Below, in pieces: positions 18,064-27,382 of a DNA stretch of 64,000 nucleotides. A model generated the notes under the pieces. The model was not told the DNA's origin, searched no databases, and saw nothing but the letters and a program-made list of their open reading frames with translations. Within the stretch, counting starts at the first letter, position 1. Each line of letters opens with the position of its first letter. The DNA is from Lachnospiraceae bacterium (GTDB lineage: Bacteria > Bacillota > Clostridia > Lachnospirales > Lachnospiraceae), in assembly GCA_017622845.1 (NCBI GenBank), contig JAGAQJ010000047.1, positions 1 through 64,000 of the forward strand. The letters run 5' to 3'. The translations under genes and the position numbers were made by a program.

Positions 18064-18734
18064 GTCATCTCCTCCAGCGAATACCCCACTCCGCGAACCG
18101 TCTTAATTTCAATATCTGCCTTTAAGGTTTTCAGCTTCTTGCGCACAAAACCGATATAGGTCCAGACAACATCAATATCCGCCTCCGAATCCTGCCCCCA
18201 CACCTTATCCATCAGGTAATCTGTCGAAAAGACATGATGGGGATTTCTAAGAAACAGCTCTGTCAGTTGAAATTCCTTATTATTTAACCGGACAACCTCT
18301 GTCCCGTTAGAAAGCTCATAACGGTTGCAGTCAAGCTGCACGCTGCCAAATGCCAGAATATTATCGGCAAATCCTGCATTTCTGCGAACAAGCGCTTTCA
18401 CCCTCGCAATAAATTCTCTGCTCGCAAAAGGCTTGGGAAGATAGTCATCTGCCCCTGCCTCCAAGCCTGCCACCCGATCCTCTATCTCAGCCTTAGCCGT
18501 GAGCATCATAATCGGGACTGTCGATTTCTCTTTTCTGATATTTGCAAGCACCTCTAAACCGTTTATCTTTGGCATCATGATATCCAGTACAACAGCATCA
18601 TACTCCACGCCATGAAAATAATCCAATGCATCTGCTCCGTTATGTACAATATCCACGGAAAATTTACTTTTCTCCAATAGGAATTTCAATCCCTTGGCAA
18701 GCTCTATCTCATCCTCAGCAATTAAAATGCGCAT
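18057..18734 (-). CDS. OmpR-family response regulator
   Basis: A two-domain response regulator of 225 residues: receiver with acidic pocket (IAEDE), phospho-Asp (VVLDIMMPKINGLEV), Thr (MMLTAKAE) and Lys (YLPKPF), then a winged-helix DNA-binding domain (about 130-225, ending TVRGVGYSLEE). The start is ATG 18734, which has GAGGAGG seven bases before it. A longer frame from 18809 would place the promoter inside the gene. The gene's promoter (18769-18801) has the same direct repeat as the export operon, so autoregulation is likely. Confidence 0.94.
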   Translation of the reverse strand: MRILIAEDEIELAKGLKFLLEKSKFSVDIVHNGADALDYFHGVEYDAVVLDIMMPKINGLEVLANIRKEKSTVPIMMLTAKAEIEDRVAGLEAGADDYLPKPFASREFIARVKALVRRNAGFADNILAFGSVQLDCNRYELSNGTEVVRLNNKEFQLTELFLRNPHHVFSTDYLMDKVWGQDSEADIDVVWTYIGFVRKKLKTLKADIEIKTVRGVGYSLEEMTC

Positions 18735-18768
18735 GACAGGACCTCCTCTTTTATGTAAGTCTCTAACC

Positions 18769-18801
18769 ATCATACCGCAGCTTGTTAAAATGTACCTGAA
18801 A
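18769..18801 (-). promoter_or_regulatory. Autoregulated promoter of the two-component operon
   Basis: On the minus strand TTTCAGG, TACA and TTTTAAC are followed by nine bases and TATGAT (18774-18769). Half-sites, spacing and distance to -10 match the export operon promoter at 16662-16694. Transcription would start around 18762, between this motif and the ribosome site. Confidence 0.6.
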
Positions 18802-18828
18802 TCCTGCAAATGCCAAGCTCTGTCCGGT

Positions 18829-18873
18829 CAGAAGCATAGTGTACTGACTACTTGTCAACACACTACGCTTCTG
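18829..18873 (-). repeat. Inverted repeat at the end of the YbaN gene
   Basis: Imperfect 15-bp arms at 18829-18843 and 18860-18873 include the stop codon of the YbaN gene. It may end transcription from upstream or protect the mRNA end, but no T run follows. Confidence 0.5.
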
Positions 18874-19255
18874 TCTGCTCTGCACTGATGGTCTTCACGC
18901 CGAATATGAAATAAATCATATGACAAATCCACACTACTGTCAATATGACTCTGCCCACCGGAACACGGCTCATCATTGCAAAACCGATTCCCATCAGTAC
19001 TGTCACGCAGACGATAATCATTGTTTTCGTCTGCGCTGTCATTCCCTTCTTTTGTACAAAGGACTCTAAGTGTTTCTTATACATATTCGTCCCAATAAAC
19101 CAGTCATGCAGCCTTTGAGACGAGTTCGCAAAAAAGAACAACGTTGCAAGGAAAAACGGAACGGTTGGCAAAATGGGCAGCGCAATTCCAATACAGCCCA
19201 GTGCCATGCAAATACAGCCAAGACACAGAAATATCAATCTTTTCAAACGAAACAT
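18863..19255 (-). CDS. YbaN/DUF454-family inner membrane protein
   Basis: A small membrane protein of 130 residues with the DUF454 layout: N-terminal hydrophobic pair (LIFLCLGCICMALGCIGIAL), the family's LPILPTVPFFL stretch, FFFANSSQRLHDW, and two C-terminal membrane helices. Its function is unknown. The start is ATG 19255 with AGGAGG upstream, two bases after the stop of the YgbA-like gene; this gives the usual N terminus, unlike the frame from 19291. It is last of the operon that begins with the ABC pair at 21-23 kb. Confidence 0.85.
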   Translation of the reverse strand: MFRLKRLIFLCLGCICMALGCIGIALPILPTVPFFLATLFFFANSSQRLHDWFIGTNMYKKHLESFVQKKGMTAQTKTMIIVCVTVLMGIGFAMMSRVPVGRVILTVVWICHMIYFIFGVKTISAEQTEA

Positions 19256-19257
19256 CC

Positions 19258-19614
19258 TTATAATCCTCCTTTTTCTGCGGAATCCAGCCACCTTTTTTCT
19301 TTATTGGTTTCTATGACATGCCGTATCGCTGCTACAGGATGATGTAAAATCATTCTCGGACCTGAAAAACGCATAACCTCCCGGATTTTCTCCCTCATAT
19401 CCGGCTTGTAGCAGTGCACCTTGCAATTAGAACAAAAGGTTTTCTGTTCCATAAACGGACATTTGTCGCTGCGCTGTCTTGCATAAGCATTCAATGCAGC
19501 ACAATCGTTGCAAAAACCAGTCCTTGTTCCATGCTTCTTTTTGCAGTACAGGGCAATCATTTCGGATACCATTGCCTTTTCCCGTTCCCTCTTTATCTGC
19601 TCATTCTTTGTCAT
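19258..19614 (-). CDS. YgbA-family (nitrous oxide-stimulated promoter) protein
   Basis: A soluble protein of 118 residues of the YgbA_NO family, named for a nitrosative-stress-induced gene in enteric bacteria. Conserved cysteines form likely metal ligands: GFCNDCAAL, KCPFME and FCSNCKVHCYKPDMR. C-terminal segments RFSGPRMILHHP and AAIRHVIE also fit the family. In other bacteria members are linked with recovery from NO stress and iron-sulphur handling, but the biochemical role is unclear. It starts next to the stop of the ABC gene upstream and is followed after two bases by the YbaN gene. Confidence 0.85.
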   Translation of the reverse strand: MTKNEQIKREREKAMVSEMIALYCKKKHGTRTGFCNDCAALNAYARQRSDKCPFMEQKTFCSNCKVHCYKPDMREKIREVMRFSGPRMILHHPVAAIRHVIETNKEKRWLDSAEKGGL

Positions 19615-21290
19615 CAGCTCATCCTCCCTCCTGTCTTGGACAGGCTTTCCACAGAATAAACAATATCAGCAATACGCATAGTCGACTGTCGATGAGATAC
19701 CAACACAACCGTTTTTCCCTCCCGCTCTTCATTAAGAGACTTTAAAATGACTGCTTCATTCAGACTGTCAAGATTGCTGGTCGGTTCATCCAGCAACAAA
19801 AACGGTGCATCATGCAGAAAAGCACGTGCAAGTCCCAAGCGCTGCCGTTCACCTCCGGAAAGCGTATCTCCAAGCTCACCTACTGCCGTGTCGTACCCCT
19901 GCGGCAGACTCATAATAAACTCATGCACTGACGCTTTCCTGCAGGCCGCCTCTATCTCTGCGTCTGCTGCATCAGGCTTTGCAATCCGCAGATTGTTTTT
20001 GATGCTGTCATGAAACAGATGCGTTTCCTGCGTCACAAAGCTCTCCATATCACGGAGATTTGCAGTATTGATTTCTCCAACGTCTGTACCGGAAATACTG
20101 ACACTTCCCTTCTGTACCTCCCAAAACCGCATAAACAGCTTTAACAGTGTGGATTTTCCACTGCCGCTCCTTCCTGAAATTCCAACAACAGTTCCCTCTG
20201 GTATCTTTAATGACACCTCATCAAGAATGGTTTCCATACCGTAAGAAAATGTCACCCTTTCGGCGGCTGCGCCGCTAAAAGAAAGCTCCGGCTTTTCTGT
20301 AACTTCCTTCACAACAGGCGTTTCCTCCAAAATATCCAGTACGCGATTTCCTGCCGCAAAGGTATTCTGCAAAGTACTTCCCAGATTTGCCAATGCCACA
20401 CAAGGTCCAAAAGAGCTCATCAGTGCAATTGTCGGAATCAGCACCCCTGCAAATTCCACTGAACCTGACTGATACAGCCAAGCCGATGCAGACAGCATGA
20501 AAAGGTCAAAAACAAGAATAACCGTATTGGTCACTGCCATATTGCGCCCGGCTATCCCTTTCATCCGTTCCTCATCCTGCGCCAGCGCATCTGTTCTTGC
20601 ATTCATCTCCATCAGTCGTTTTTCACCCTGTCCATACTGAAGCATTTCAGAAAGTCCCCGCAGGCTGTCAAGAACAAAACTGCTTAAAGCTCCCGATTTC
20701 GTACGAAACCTCATGCCATTATCACCACTTAACCTGGAAGTGATAAGCGGAATAATAATTCCAACAAACAGATAAGCTGCCAGTGCAAGCACTCCAAGCC
20801 CCCAATGAAAACTGCCTATAAACAGACACATCAAAATAGTATACAGAAAAGCAATCGCAGCAGGAGAAATCGTATGTGCATAAAAAACCTCCAAAAGCTC
20901 AATATCAGAGGTAATTACGGAAATCAGATCACCTTTATCCCTGCCTTCCAGCTTTGCCGGACACAGCTTCCTAAGCGCCGCAAACACTTTATCACGGATA
21001 AGCGCCAGCAGTTTAAATGCAATGTAATGATTACACGCCTGTTCCGCGTAGCGCAAAAGACCGCGCACCAGTGCAAAAATGACAACTGAGAAAAAAATGG
21101 CAGTCAGACTAAACGGCTCATCAATTTCCAATAGCTCCAGCACTGCATAACCACCTAAAACTGTAATAAATGTAGCACTGAGATGCCCTATCAGTCCCAT
21201 AAAAACTGCAAGCAGCATAAAACCGGTAAGCGGCTTTACCAGTCCAATCAGACTCAGCATTACATGAAACCCACTTCGTTTTTTCATCAT
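19614..21290 (-). CDS. ABC exporter half-transporter, CydC-like
   Basis: A fused permease-ATPase of 558 residues. About 310 residues of membrane domain come first (six helices). The ATPase has Walker A (GISGRSGSGKSTLLKL), Q-loop (ESFVTQETHLFHDS), signature (LSGGERQRLGLARAF), Walker B (LLLDEPTSNLD) and a switch His (VLVSHRQS). It resembles CydC of the CydDC thiol/haem exporter family, and its ATG overlaps the stop of the CydD-like gene (ATGA), so the two should form a heterodimer. With no cytochrome bd genes in view, the CydDC role is not proven. Confidence 0.85.
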   Translation of the reverse strand: MMKKRSGFHVMLSLIGLVKPLTGFMLLAVFMGLIGHLSATFITVLGGYAVLELLEIDEPFSLTAIFFSVVIFALVRGLLRYAEQACNHYIAFKLLALIRDKVFAALRKLCPAKLEGRDKGDLISVITSDIELLEVFYAHTISPAAIAFLYTILMCLFIGSFHWGLGVLALAAYLFVGIIIPLITSRLSGDNGMRFRTKSGALSSFVLDSLRGLSEMLQYGQGEKRLMEMNARTDALAQDEERMKGIAGRNMAVTNTVILVFDLFMLSASAWLYQSGSVEFAGVLIPTIALMSSFGPCVALANLGSTLQNTFAAGNRVLDILEETPVVKEVTEKPELSFSGAAAERVTFSYGMETILDEVSLKIPEGTVVGISGRSGSGKSTLLKLFMRFWEVQKGSVSISGTDVGEINTANLRDMESFVTQETHLFHDSIKNNLRIAKPDAADAEIEAACRKASVHEFIMSLPQGYDTAVGELGDTLSGGERQRLGLARAFLHDAPFLLLDEPTSNLDSLNEAVILKSLNEEREGKTVVLVSHRQSTMRIADIVYSVESLSKTGGRMS

Positions 21291-23023
21291 CTATCCCCGT
21301 CCTTTCCGTAATTTTCCAGACTCTGCTGCGTATTCCACAATCTTGCATAAAAATCATCCCTTGCCAGCAGTTCCTCATGAGAACCTGATTCGCAGACCGT
21401 TCCCTGATTCATCACATAAATGTTGTCTGAAGATGTCACATTGGCAAGTCTGTGTGAGATGAGGATAACTGTTTTTGTTTTCGCCAGACAATGGATCTGC
21501 TCCATAATATCATTCTCACTCTCTACATCAATATTTGAGGTAGCTTCATCAAAAATGTATAGCGGGCTGTCATGCAGCAAAGCCCTTGTAAGTGCCAGAC
21601 GCTGACGCTGTCCGCCGGAAAAGTTAGCGGCATTCTCTGTAAGCAGCGTGTCCAGTCCCTTATCATTTTGCAGGAAATCCGCCAGCTTTGTCCGTTCCAG
21701 TACTGCCCATAGCTCATCATCCGCTGCATCCGGTTTGCCCATCAACAGGTTATCGCGCACGGTTCCCTTAAAGAGGTAGTTCTGATGGCTGACATAAGTA
21801 AAATTCTTCATCAGGCTTTCTTCATTGATTGTCTTCAATTCTGTCCCACCAACGGCAACCGTACCTGTGTAGCCCTGATTCCGCCCCATAAGAATCGCTG
21901 CCATAGTAGACTTACCGCAGCCGGACTCTCCCACGATTGCAGTAAAAGAGCCTTTCGGAAACTCCATACTCACATCTTGCAGGATTTTCCTGTCTCCATC
22001 ATAGGAAAAATGCAGATTGGAACACACGATCGAACAGTCTGTGGGGACCTGAGCTGTCTTTGTTTCTGATTCCGGCAAATCAAGCAGCCGGAAAATTTTG
22101 TCACTCGCTGCCATGCCATTCATGGCGATGTGAAAAAAGGAACCAAGCTGCCGCATCGGAATAAAGAAATCCGCTGCCAGCAGGATAATCAAAAGGCAGC
22201 CCGAGAGTGAAACCTGCCCTTTCGCGTATTGTGTCGCTGCCATAATCACGCCAAGCGCTCCCCCGCCGTAAGCAATTAAATCCATGATGGTAATGGAATT
22301 GAGCTGCATGGTCAAAACCTTCATAGTAATCTTTCGGAAATTTTCTGACTCTCTGTTCATTTCCTCATGTTTCCATGCATCTGCCTGATAAATTTTCAGC
22401 GTCGTAAGTCCCTGCAGATTTTCCAAAAAAGTATCACCCAATGCCGTATATTGTCCCCAGTACTTTGCCAACAGCTTTTTTGCCCATGTCTGCACTGCTG
22501 CAATAGCAATCGGTATCAATGGTACACAAATGAGCAGCACAATTGCAGATGGGATGTTGACAAAGCAGAGATAAACGAACAATGTAAAAGGCGCAAGCAT
22601 CGCATAAAAGAACTGGGGAAGATAGGCACCAAAATAAGTTTCCAACTGGTCTACCCCCTCCACTGCAACCTGTACGATTTCACTGGTCTGCACCTGCTCA
22701 TTATAGGAAGCGCCCAAACTAAGGAGCTTCCGGTATATTTTCTCTCTGAGTGTCCTTTTCACTGCCTTAGAAGAAAGATATCCCATACGGGACGCGCCTA
22801 TGGTACAGACAAAACGAACGATAACCGCAATGACTGCCAATGCTGCCGTCATGACAACGGTATGTTTGTTCACCGTTTTCGTAAACAAACCTGCCAGCAG
22901 CCGCGTAATCCCTGTCATCATAGCAATATTTGCTGCCAGGGAACACCATTGAAGCACGACATTTCCCGCAATAAATTTTTTACTTTCGCTGACTGTTCCA
23001 ATCAGCCGTTGATTAATCATCAT
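21287..23023 (-). CDS. ABC exporter half-transporter, CydD-like
   Basis: A fused permease-ATPase of about 578 residues, partner of the gene that overlaps its end. The membrane domain covers about residues 15-310. The ATPase has Walker A (GESGCGKSTMAAILMG), signature (FSGGQRQRLALTRALLHD), Walker B (LYIFDEATSNID) and switch His (ILISHRLANV), so both sites of the pair look competent. The start is probably ATG 23023 (MMINQRLIG) behind AAAGGTGG; the frame opens at 23044. It has its own promoter within the preceding terminator, with a palindrome just downstream. Confidence 0.85.
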   Translation of the reverse strand: MMINQRLIGTVSESKKFIAGNVVLQWCSLAANIAMMTGITRLLAGLFTKTVNKHTVVMTAALAVIAVIVRFVCTIGASRMGYLSSKAVKRTLREKIYRKLLSLGASYNEQVQTSEIVQVAVEGVDQLETYFGAYLPQFFYAMLAPFTLFVYLCFVNIPSAIVLLICVPLIPIAIAAVQTWAKKLLAKYWGQYTALGDTFLENLQGLTTLKIYQADAWKHEEMNRESENFRKITMKVLTMQLNSITIMDLIAYGGGALGVIMAATQYAKGQVSLSGCLLIILLAADFFIPMRQLGSFFHIAMNGMAASDKIFRLLDLPESETKTAQVPTDCSIVCSNLHFSYDGDRKILQDVSMEFPKGSFTAIVGESGCGKSTMAAILMGRNQGYTGTVAVGGTELKTINEESLMKNFTYVSHQNYLFKGTVRDNLLMGKPDAADDELWAVLERTKLADFLQNDKGLDTLLTENAANFSGGQRQRLALTRALLHDSPLYIFDEATSNIDVESENDIMEQIHCLAKTKTVILISHRLANVTSSDNIYVMNQGTVCESGSHEELLARDDFYARLWNTQQSLENYGKDGDR

Positions 23024-23061
23024 GTGTACTTTCCACCTTTCCATACACTTTTACAGTATCT

Positions 23062-23075
23062 AACTTATGTAAGTT
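23062..23075. promoter_or_regulatory. Palindromic candidate operator
   Basis: AACTTATGTAAGTT is a palindrome with six-base arms, about 10-25 bases past the predicted transcription start of the CydD-like operon. Its position would suit a MarR- or TetR-type repressor. No such regulator is encoded nearby. Confidence 0.45.
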
Positions 23076-23091
23076 GTTTCTAATCTAACTC

Positions 23092-23120
23092 ATTATACAA
23101 AAAAGGGGCTTATCAGTCAA
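23092..23120 (-). promoter_or_regulatory. Promoter of the CydDC-like operon
   Basis: On the minus strand TTGACT (23120-23115) is 17 bases from a perfect TATAAT (23097-23092). The -35 box lies in the loop and 3' arm of the terminator of the upstream gene. Confidence 0.7.
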
Positions 23121-23137
23121 TCTGATAACCCCCTTTA
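23098..23137 (-). terminator. Terminator of the upstream ABC exporter operon
   Basis: On the minus strand a 12-bp stem (GGGGTTATCAG and complement) with a five-base loop is followed by six T. It starts 14 bp after the stop of the exporter gene at 23151. Confidence 0.85.
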
Positions 23138-23150
23138 ATTTTAGACCTTC

Positions 23151-24968
23151 TCATGTTGCAAATCCGGCATACTGTGTCATATAAAGTTCGTAATATTTTC
23201 CTTTTTGTGAAAGCAGCACATCATGACTGCCGCTTTCTACAATCTCTCCATGATCCATAACAACAATCCTATCTGCATCACGAATTGTAGACAGACGATG
23301 CGCAATCACAATACTGGTACGGTTACGCATGACAAGCTGCATGGCATCCTGAATCGCCTTTTCCGTGCGTGTATCTACATTGGAGGTAGCTTCATCCAAA
23401 ATCAGAATTTTAGGATCAGCCACAAAAGCACGGGCGATAGCAAGAAGCTGTCTCTGCCCCTGACTGATATTCTCCCCCGACCCTGTCAACAGAGTATCAT
23501 AGCCTTTCGGCAGATTTTTGAGCATCTCCTTACAACAGCTCATTTCCACTGCATTCTCAAGCTGCTTTTCTGTGGCATTTTCATTACCGTATCTTAGATT
23601 ATCCCGCACTGTACCGCTAAATAAAACGGTATCCTGCAAAACAATCGCTACATTCTGCCTCAGGCTTTCCCGTGAAATATTATGTATATTTTGTTGATTA
23701 ATCCGAATCTCTCCACTATCAATATCATAAAAACGCATCAACAGATTGACAATTGTTGTTTTACCGCTTCCGGTCGCGCCGACAAGAGCGATTTTTTTAC
23801 CGGACGGCACAGTCAGTGTAAAATTCCGAATGACTGGACATCCCAAAGCATAGGAGAACTGTACCTTATCAAAGGTAACAGCCGCCGTCTTGTCATCAGC
23901 CAGTTTTTCCCCTGATTTATCTTCATTTGCCTCATCCAATACTGTAAATACGCGTTCTGCACCTGCAATGGCAGTCTGCAGCTGACCGTAAATCTGTGCA
24001 ATTTCATTAATTGGACGGCTAAACTGCTTTGCATAAACAATAAAAGCCGAGATAACTCCAACCGAAATCAGACCCTTTACTGAAAAATATCCGCCAAAAG
24101 CTGCTATAATCACAAATCCAATATTGCCAATGCAGTTCATAATCGGTCCCATGACACCGCTGAAAATATCCGTTTTAATACCTGCCCTCGTGAGAGAATC
24201 CGAAGTTTGGCAAAACTCTTCCGTTGTAATATCCTGATGGTTGTAAGCCACAACCGTGCGATAGCCTGATACCATTTCTTCAACTGTGCCGTTCAGTTGT
24301 CCAAGAAGCATCTGCCGCCTGCGTGAAAATTTGCGAACCTTCCCTGAAAGAATCTTCGTGGCAAGCAGCGTCAGAATCACAGTTGCAAGACTGAGCAATG
24401 CAAGCTGCCAGCAATACCACAGCATAATTGCCACAGTACCGATAATTGTCAGGACACCGGAAAACAAGGACGGAAGGGACTGGGAAACTGTCGTGGAAAT
24501 ATTCTCCACATCATTTGTCATACGGCTCATCACATCTCCATGAGAATGCGTGTCGAGATACCGGACAGGCAGGTCTACAATCTTCCCAAACAGTTCTTCC
24601 CTCATCCGCTTCACAATACGTTGACTGAGTTTTGCACTGAACAATCCCTGCAAAAGCTGGCTTGCACTATAAAGCAAATCCATAGAAAGCATCAGAATCA
24701 AAGTCTTGGCAAAGCTTCCGGTTCTTGTTGCTGCAATAATATCGATGGCTTTGCTTTGCAGACTAGGTGCATAGACACCGCACAGCGTGCCAAAAATGAC
24801 AGTAACAAGCATGCAGAGTACCATTATCTTTTCCTTCACAAAATAGGAAATAATCCGCTTCAGGGTAGTTTTCACATCCTGTGCGTACTCCACTTCCACA
24901 AACCTCTCACGTGCCCGCATGCCGGGAATATTTCTAAGTGCCAGCTTTTGCTCCTTATTCTCATCCAT
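23151..24968 (-). CDS. ABC exporter half-transporter, consensus half of heterodimer
   Basis: A multidrug-type permease-ATPase of 605 residues. Six membrane helices (about 35-330) precede an ATPase with Walker A (GATGSGKTTIVNLLMRF), signature variant (NISQGQRQLLAIARAF), Walker B with catalytic Glu (ILILDEATSNVD) and switch His (IVIAHRLSTI). The start is ATG 24968, preceded by GGAGGAAG; it overlaps the stop of the partner gene by 8 bp. A longer frame from 25061 would intrude far into the partner. Together with that gene it should form a heterodimeric exporter; the substrate is unknown. Confidence 0.88.
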   Translation of the reverse strand: MDENKEQKLALRNIPGMRARERFVEVEYAQDVKTTLKRIISYFVKEKIMVLCMLVTVIFGTLCGVYAPSLQSKAIDIIAATRTGSFAKTLILMLSMDLLYSASQLLQGLFSAKLSQRIVKRMREELFGKIVDLPVRYLDTHSHGDVMSRMTNDVENISTTVSQSLPSLFSGVLTIIGTVAIMLWYCWQLALLSLATVILTLLATKILSGKVRKFSRRRQMLLGQLNGTVEEMVSGYRTVVAYNHQDITTEEFCQTSDSLTRAGIKTDIFSGVMGPIMNCIGNIGFVIIAAFGGYFSVKGLISVGVISAFIVYAKQFSRPINEIAQIYGQLQTAIAGAERVFTVLDEANEDKSGEKLADDKTAAVTFDKVQFSYALGCPVIRNFTLTVPSGKKIALVGATGSGKTTIVNLLMRFYDIDSGEIRINQQNIHNISRESLRQNVAIVLQDTVLFSGTVRDNLRYGNENATEKQLENAVEMSCCKEMLKNLPKGYDTLLTGSGENISQGQRQLLAIARAFVADPKILILDEATSNVDTRTEKAIQDAMQLVMRNRTSIVIAHRLSTIRDADRIVVMDHGEIVESGSHDVLLSQKGKYYELYMTQYAGFAT

Positions 24969-26712
24969 GCACTTCTTCCTCCTTTCCAATCTGGGAATGA
25001 TAGATATCCTGATAAACAGCACAGCCAGCCAGCAGTTCCTCATGAGTGCCGACCGCTGCAATTCTGCCGTTTTCTAAAACGGCAATCCTGTCTGCTCTGC
25101 GGACTGATGCAATCCTCTGAGCAATGATAATTTTTGTGCTTCCCGGATTTGTTTTTTGCAGAGCTTCATAGAGATTTGCCTCTGTTTTCAGGTCAAGAGC
25201 ACTGGTAGAATCATCAAAAATCAAAATTTCCGCCGCTTTTATAATTGCTCTTGCGATGGAAATCCGCTGCTTCTGACCACCCGATAAGCTCATACCACGC
25301 TCTGCAACTATCGTTTCATAGCCATCCTTTGTAGAAGAGATAAAATCATCAGCCTGTGCAATCACAGCAGCTGCCTTTATCTCTTCCTGCGAAGCTTCCG
25401 GTGCACCCCATGCAATATTTTCCCCGATGGCTGCACTGAACAGCTCACTCTTTTGCAGCGTCACCGCAACCTTTTCACGCAATGCTTTTTGATTGTATTC
25501 GCGCACATCAATACCATCCACTAAAACAGCGCCGTCCGTCACATCGTAAAAGCGCGGAATAAGACTGGCAAGGGTCGTTTTTCCGCAGCCGGTTGCTCCC
25601 ATGATAGCAACAGTTTCCCCCTTATGTACAGTAAGATTGATATGTTCCAAAACCATTCGCTCCGTACCGGGATATGAAAAGGAAACATCCCGAAACTCAA
25701 TCGCACCCTGCTGCTTCGTTTCCCCTGCAAAGCCTCCATCCTTCAGCTCTGGTTCGCTGTTTAGCACTTCCTTGACACGTTTCCATGATGCAAGTCCTCT
25801 TGATATCCCCTGAAACAGCATAACAAGCATCAAAATACCATTTAAAAGCTGAGTGGCATAAGTAATTGCCGCCATGATCTGTCCCGGAGTCGCCCCACTG
25901 TCACCTGCCTCATAAGAACCGACCAGCAAAACGACAGTGATCACTACGTACATCATTGCATTCATCACCAGATTCATAAAAGCAAAAATCACAAGTACAC
26001 GAAGCTGTGTTTTAATCAATGCATCGTTTGCCTTTCCAAAACGCAGCTTTTCATATATCTCCCGAACACATGCCTTGATGATGCGGATACCGGACACATC
26101 CTCCTGCATAATGGCATTGATGGTATCAAGCTGCGCCTGTAATTGGGAAAACAATGGATTTGCTTTCATAAGACAAAATACAAGACAGCCGACAATAAAT
26201 GGGAATGCACAAAGTACGATAAGTCCGAAGTCTCTGTTCAAACGAAACATAAAATAAATGCTTCCAAACATCAAAAGAGAGGTTCGAATCATACCACGAA
26301 CAAATTGGGAAACAAAGTTCTGCACCTGTGTAATATCATTGGTTACCCGTGTCACAAGGGATCCGGTTCCAAACCGGTCGAGTTGCGGAAAAGAAAATGT
26401 CATAATTTTGCGAAAGCAGTCTTTCCGCATTTCGTTCCCAATATTTTGTCCGGACAGATGCACAAACACGTTATTTAAGGAGCCGCAAAAACCGCCAAAC
26501 AGAACAAGACCTATCATTTGAAGACCCAATGTCCATATAACATGGAGGTCTCCGATTCCTCCATTATTCAGCCCCAATACTCCCTCGTCCACAATCCGGC
26601 TCATAATACTGGGCTGTATCAAATCCATAAGTACCTCTCCAATCATAAATAATGCGGCTATAACAGCAAAATGCAGATATTTTCTGACATACTTCCACAT
26701 AAATCTATACAC
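24961..26712 (-). CDS. ABC exporter half-transporter, degenerate half of heterodimer
   Basis: A permease-ATPase of 583 residues. Walker A (GATGCGKTTLASLIPRF) and the signature (LSGGQKQRISIARA) are normal, but Walker B reads ILIFDDSTSALD, with Asp for the catalytic Glu, and the switch His is Gln (KIIIAQRIASV). This is the pattern of the degenerate subunit in heterodimeric exporters such as BmrCD or TM287/288. Its partner at 23151-24968 has the normal residues. The gene lies 44 bp after the cytidylate-kinase-like gene, probably in one operon with it and the MATE gene. Confidence 0.9.
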   Translation of the reverse strand: MYRFMWKYVRKYLHFAVIAALFMIGEVLMDLIQPSIMSRIVDEGVLGLNNGGIGDLHVIWTLGLQMIGLVLFGGFCGSLNNVFVHLSGQNIGNEMRKDCFRKIMTFSFPQLDRFGTGSLVTRVTNDITQVQNFVSQFVRGMIRTSLLMFGSIYFMFRLNRDFGLIVLCAFPFIVGCLVFCLMKANPLFSQLQAQLDTINAIMQEDVSGIRIIKACVREIYEKLRFGKANDALIKTQLRVLVIFAFMNLVMNAMMYVVITVVLLVGSYEAGDSGATPGQIMAAITYATQLLNGILMLVMLFQGISRGLASWKRVKEVLNSEPELKDGGFAGETKQQGAIEFRDVSFSYPGTERMVLEHINLTVHKGETVAIMGATGCGKTTLASLIPRFYDVTDGAVLVDGIDVREYNQKALREKVAVTLQKSELFSAAIGENIAWGAPEASQEEIKAAAVIAQADDFISSTKDGYETIVAERGMSLSGGQKQRISIARAIIKAAEILIFDDSTSALDLKTEANLYEALQKTNPGSTKIIIAQRIASVRRADRIAVLENGRIAAVGTHEELLAGCAVYQDIYHSQIGKEEEVHG

Positions 26713-26755
26713 TCCGTTCTATTTCCTGATAATCACCTGCAGATAAGTACTGTTA

Positions 26756-27358
26756 TCACCTCTCTCGTTCTGTATTCAGAATATCAAAAAGGAGATTTAC
26801 GCTTCCCTCAATGCCAAACATACTGCTGTCCAGTGTCAAATGATAATTTTCCGCTCTGCCCCACTCTCGTTCTGTGTAGTATTTGTAATTAATGGCACGC
26901 TTCTTATCCTTTTCCCGAAGACGTTTTAACGGCTCTGTCTCAGTCTCTCCATAAACCTCAACAATCCGTTTTGCCCGGTCAGCCTGCGGTGCGTGGATAA
27001 AGACATTCAGCACATCATCGCGTTCCCTCAAAATGTAATCCGCACAGCGTCCTACAATCACACAAGGTTCTTTCCCGGCAATCTCCTGAATCTTCTTTCT
27101 CTGCTCGTTCCAGAGGTAATCGCTCACGGACATTCCATTCACGCTGCGTCCCACAAAGGCATAGGAAAACGGGTGCATCGCAGGTGCGTATTCTCCCTGC
27201 TCCTCAATATACTTCTTTGCAAGTCCTGTCTGTTCTGCCAGCTTCTCAATCAGTTCCTTATCATAGCAGGAAACCCCAAGCTTTTCTGCCAACTGTTTTC
27301 CGATTGTTCTGCCGCCGCTTCCAAACTCACGGCTGATTGTGATAATTCTTTTCTTCAT
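26756..27358 (-). CDS. Cytidylate-kinase-like family protein
   Basis: A 200-residue protein of the cytidylate-kinase-like (AAA_26) family. It opens with KRIITISREFGSGGRTIGKQ, a P-loop variant, followed by LGVSCYDKELIEKLA and VIVGRCADYIL, and has the lid-type arginines KRIVEVYGE. The last third, MRNEY-like in kinases, reads RAINYKYYTEREWG here. Members are common in clostridia, often beside transporters, and their true substrate is unknown. Start ATG 27358 follows GGAAGGTAA, 24 bp after the MATE stop. Confidence 0.85.
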   Translation of the reverse strand: MKKRIITISREFGSGGRTIGKQLAEKLGVSCYDKELIEKLAEQTGLAKKYIEEQGEYAPAMHPFSYAFVGRSVNGMSVSDYLWNEQRKKIQEIAGKEPCVIVGRCADYILRERDDVLNVFIHAPQADRAKRIVEVYGETETEPLKRLREKDKKRAINYKYYTEREWGRAENYHLTLDSSMFGIEGSVNLLFDILNTERER

Positions 27359-27382
27359 ACGGATTACCTTCCTTTCCTTTGC

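Noticed and set aside
19614-23023. Firm naming of the ABC pair as cydDC
   Set aside because: No cytochrome bd genes are visible, and half-transporters of this type are hard to tell apart by eye, so only a CydDC-like label is given.
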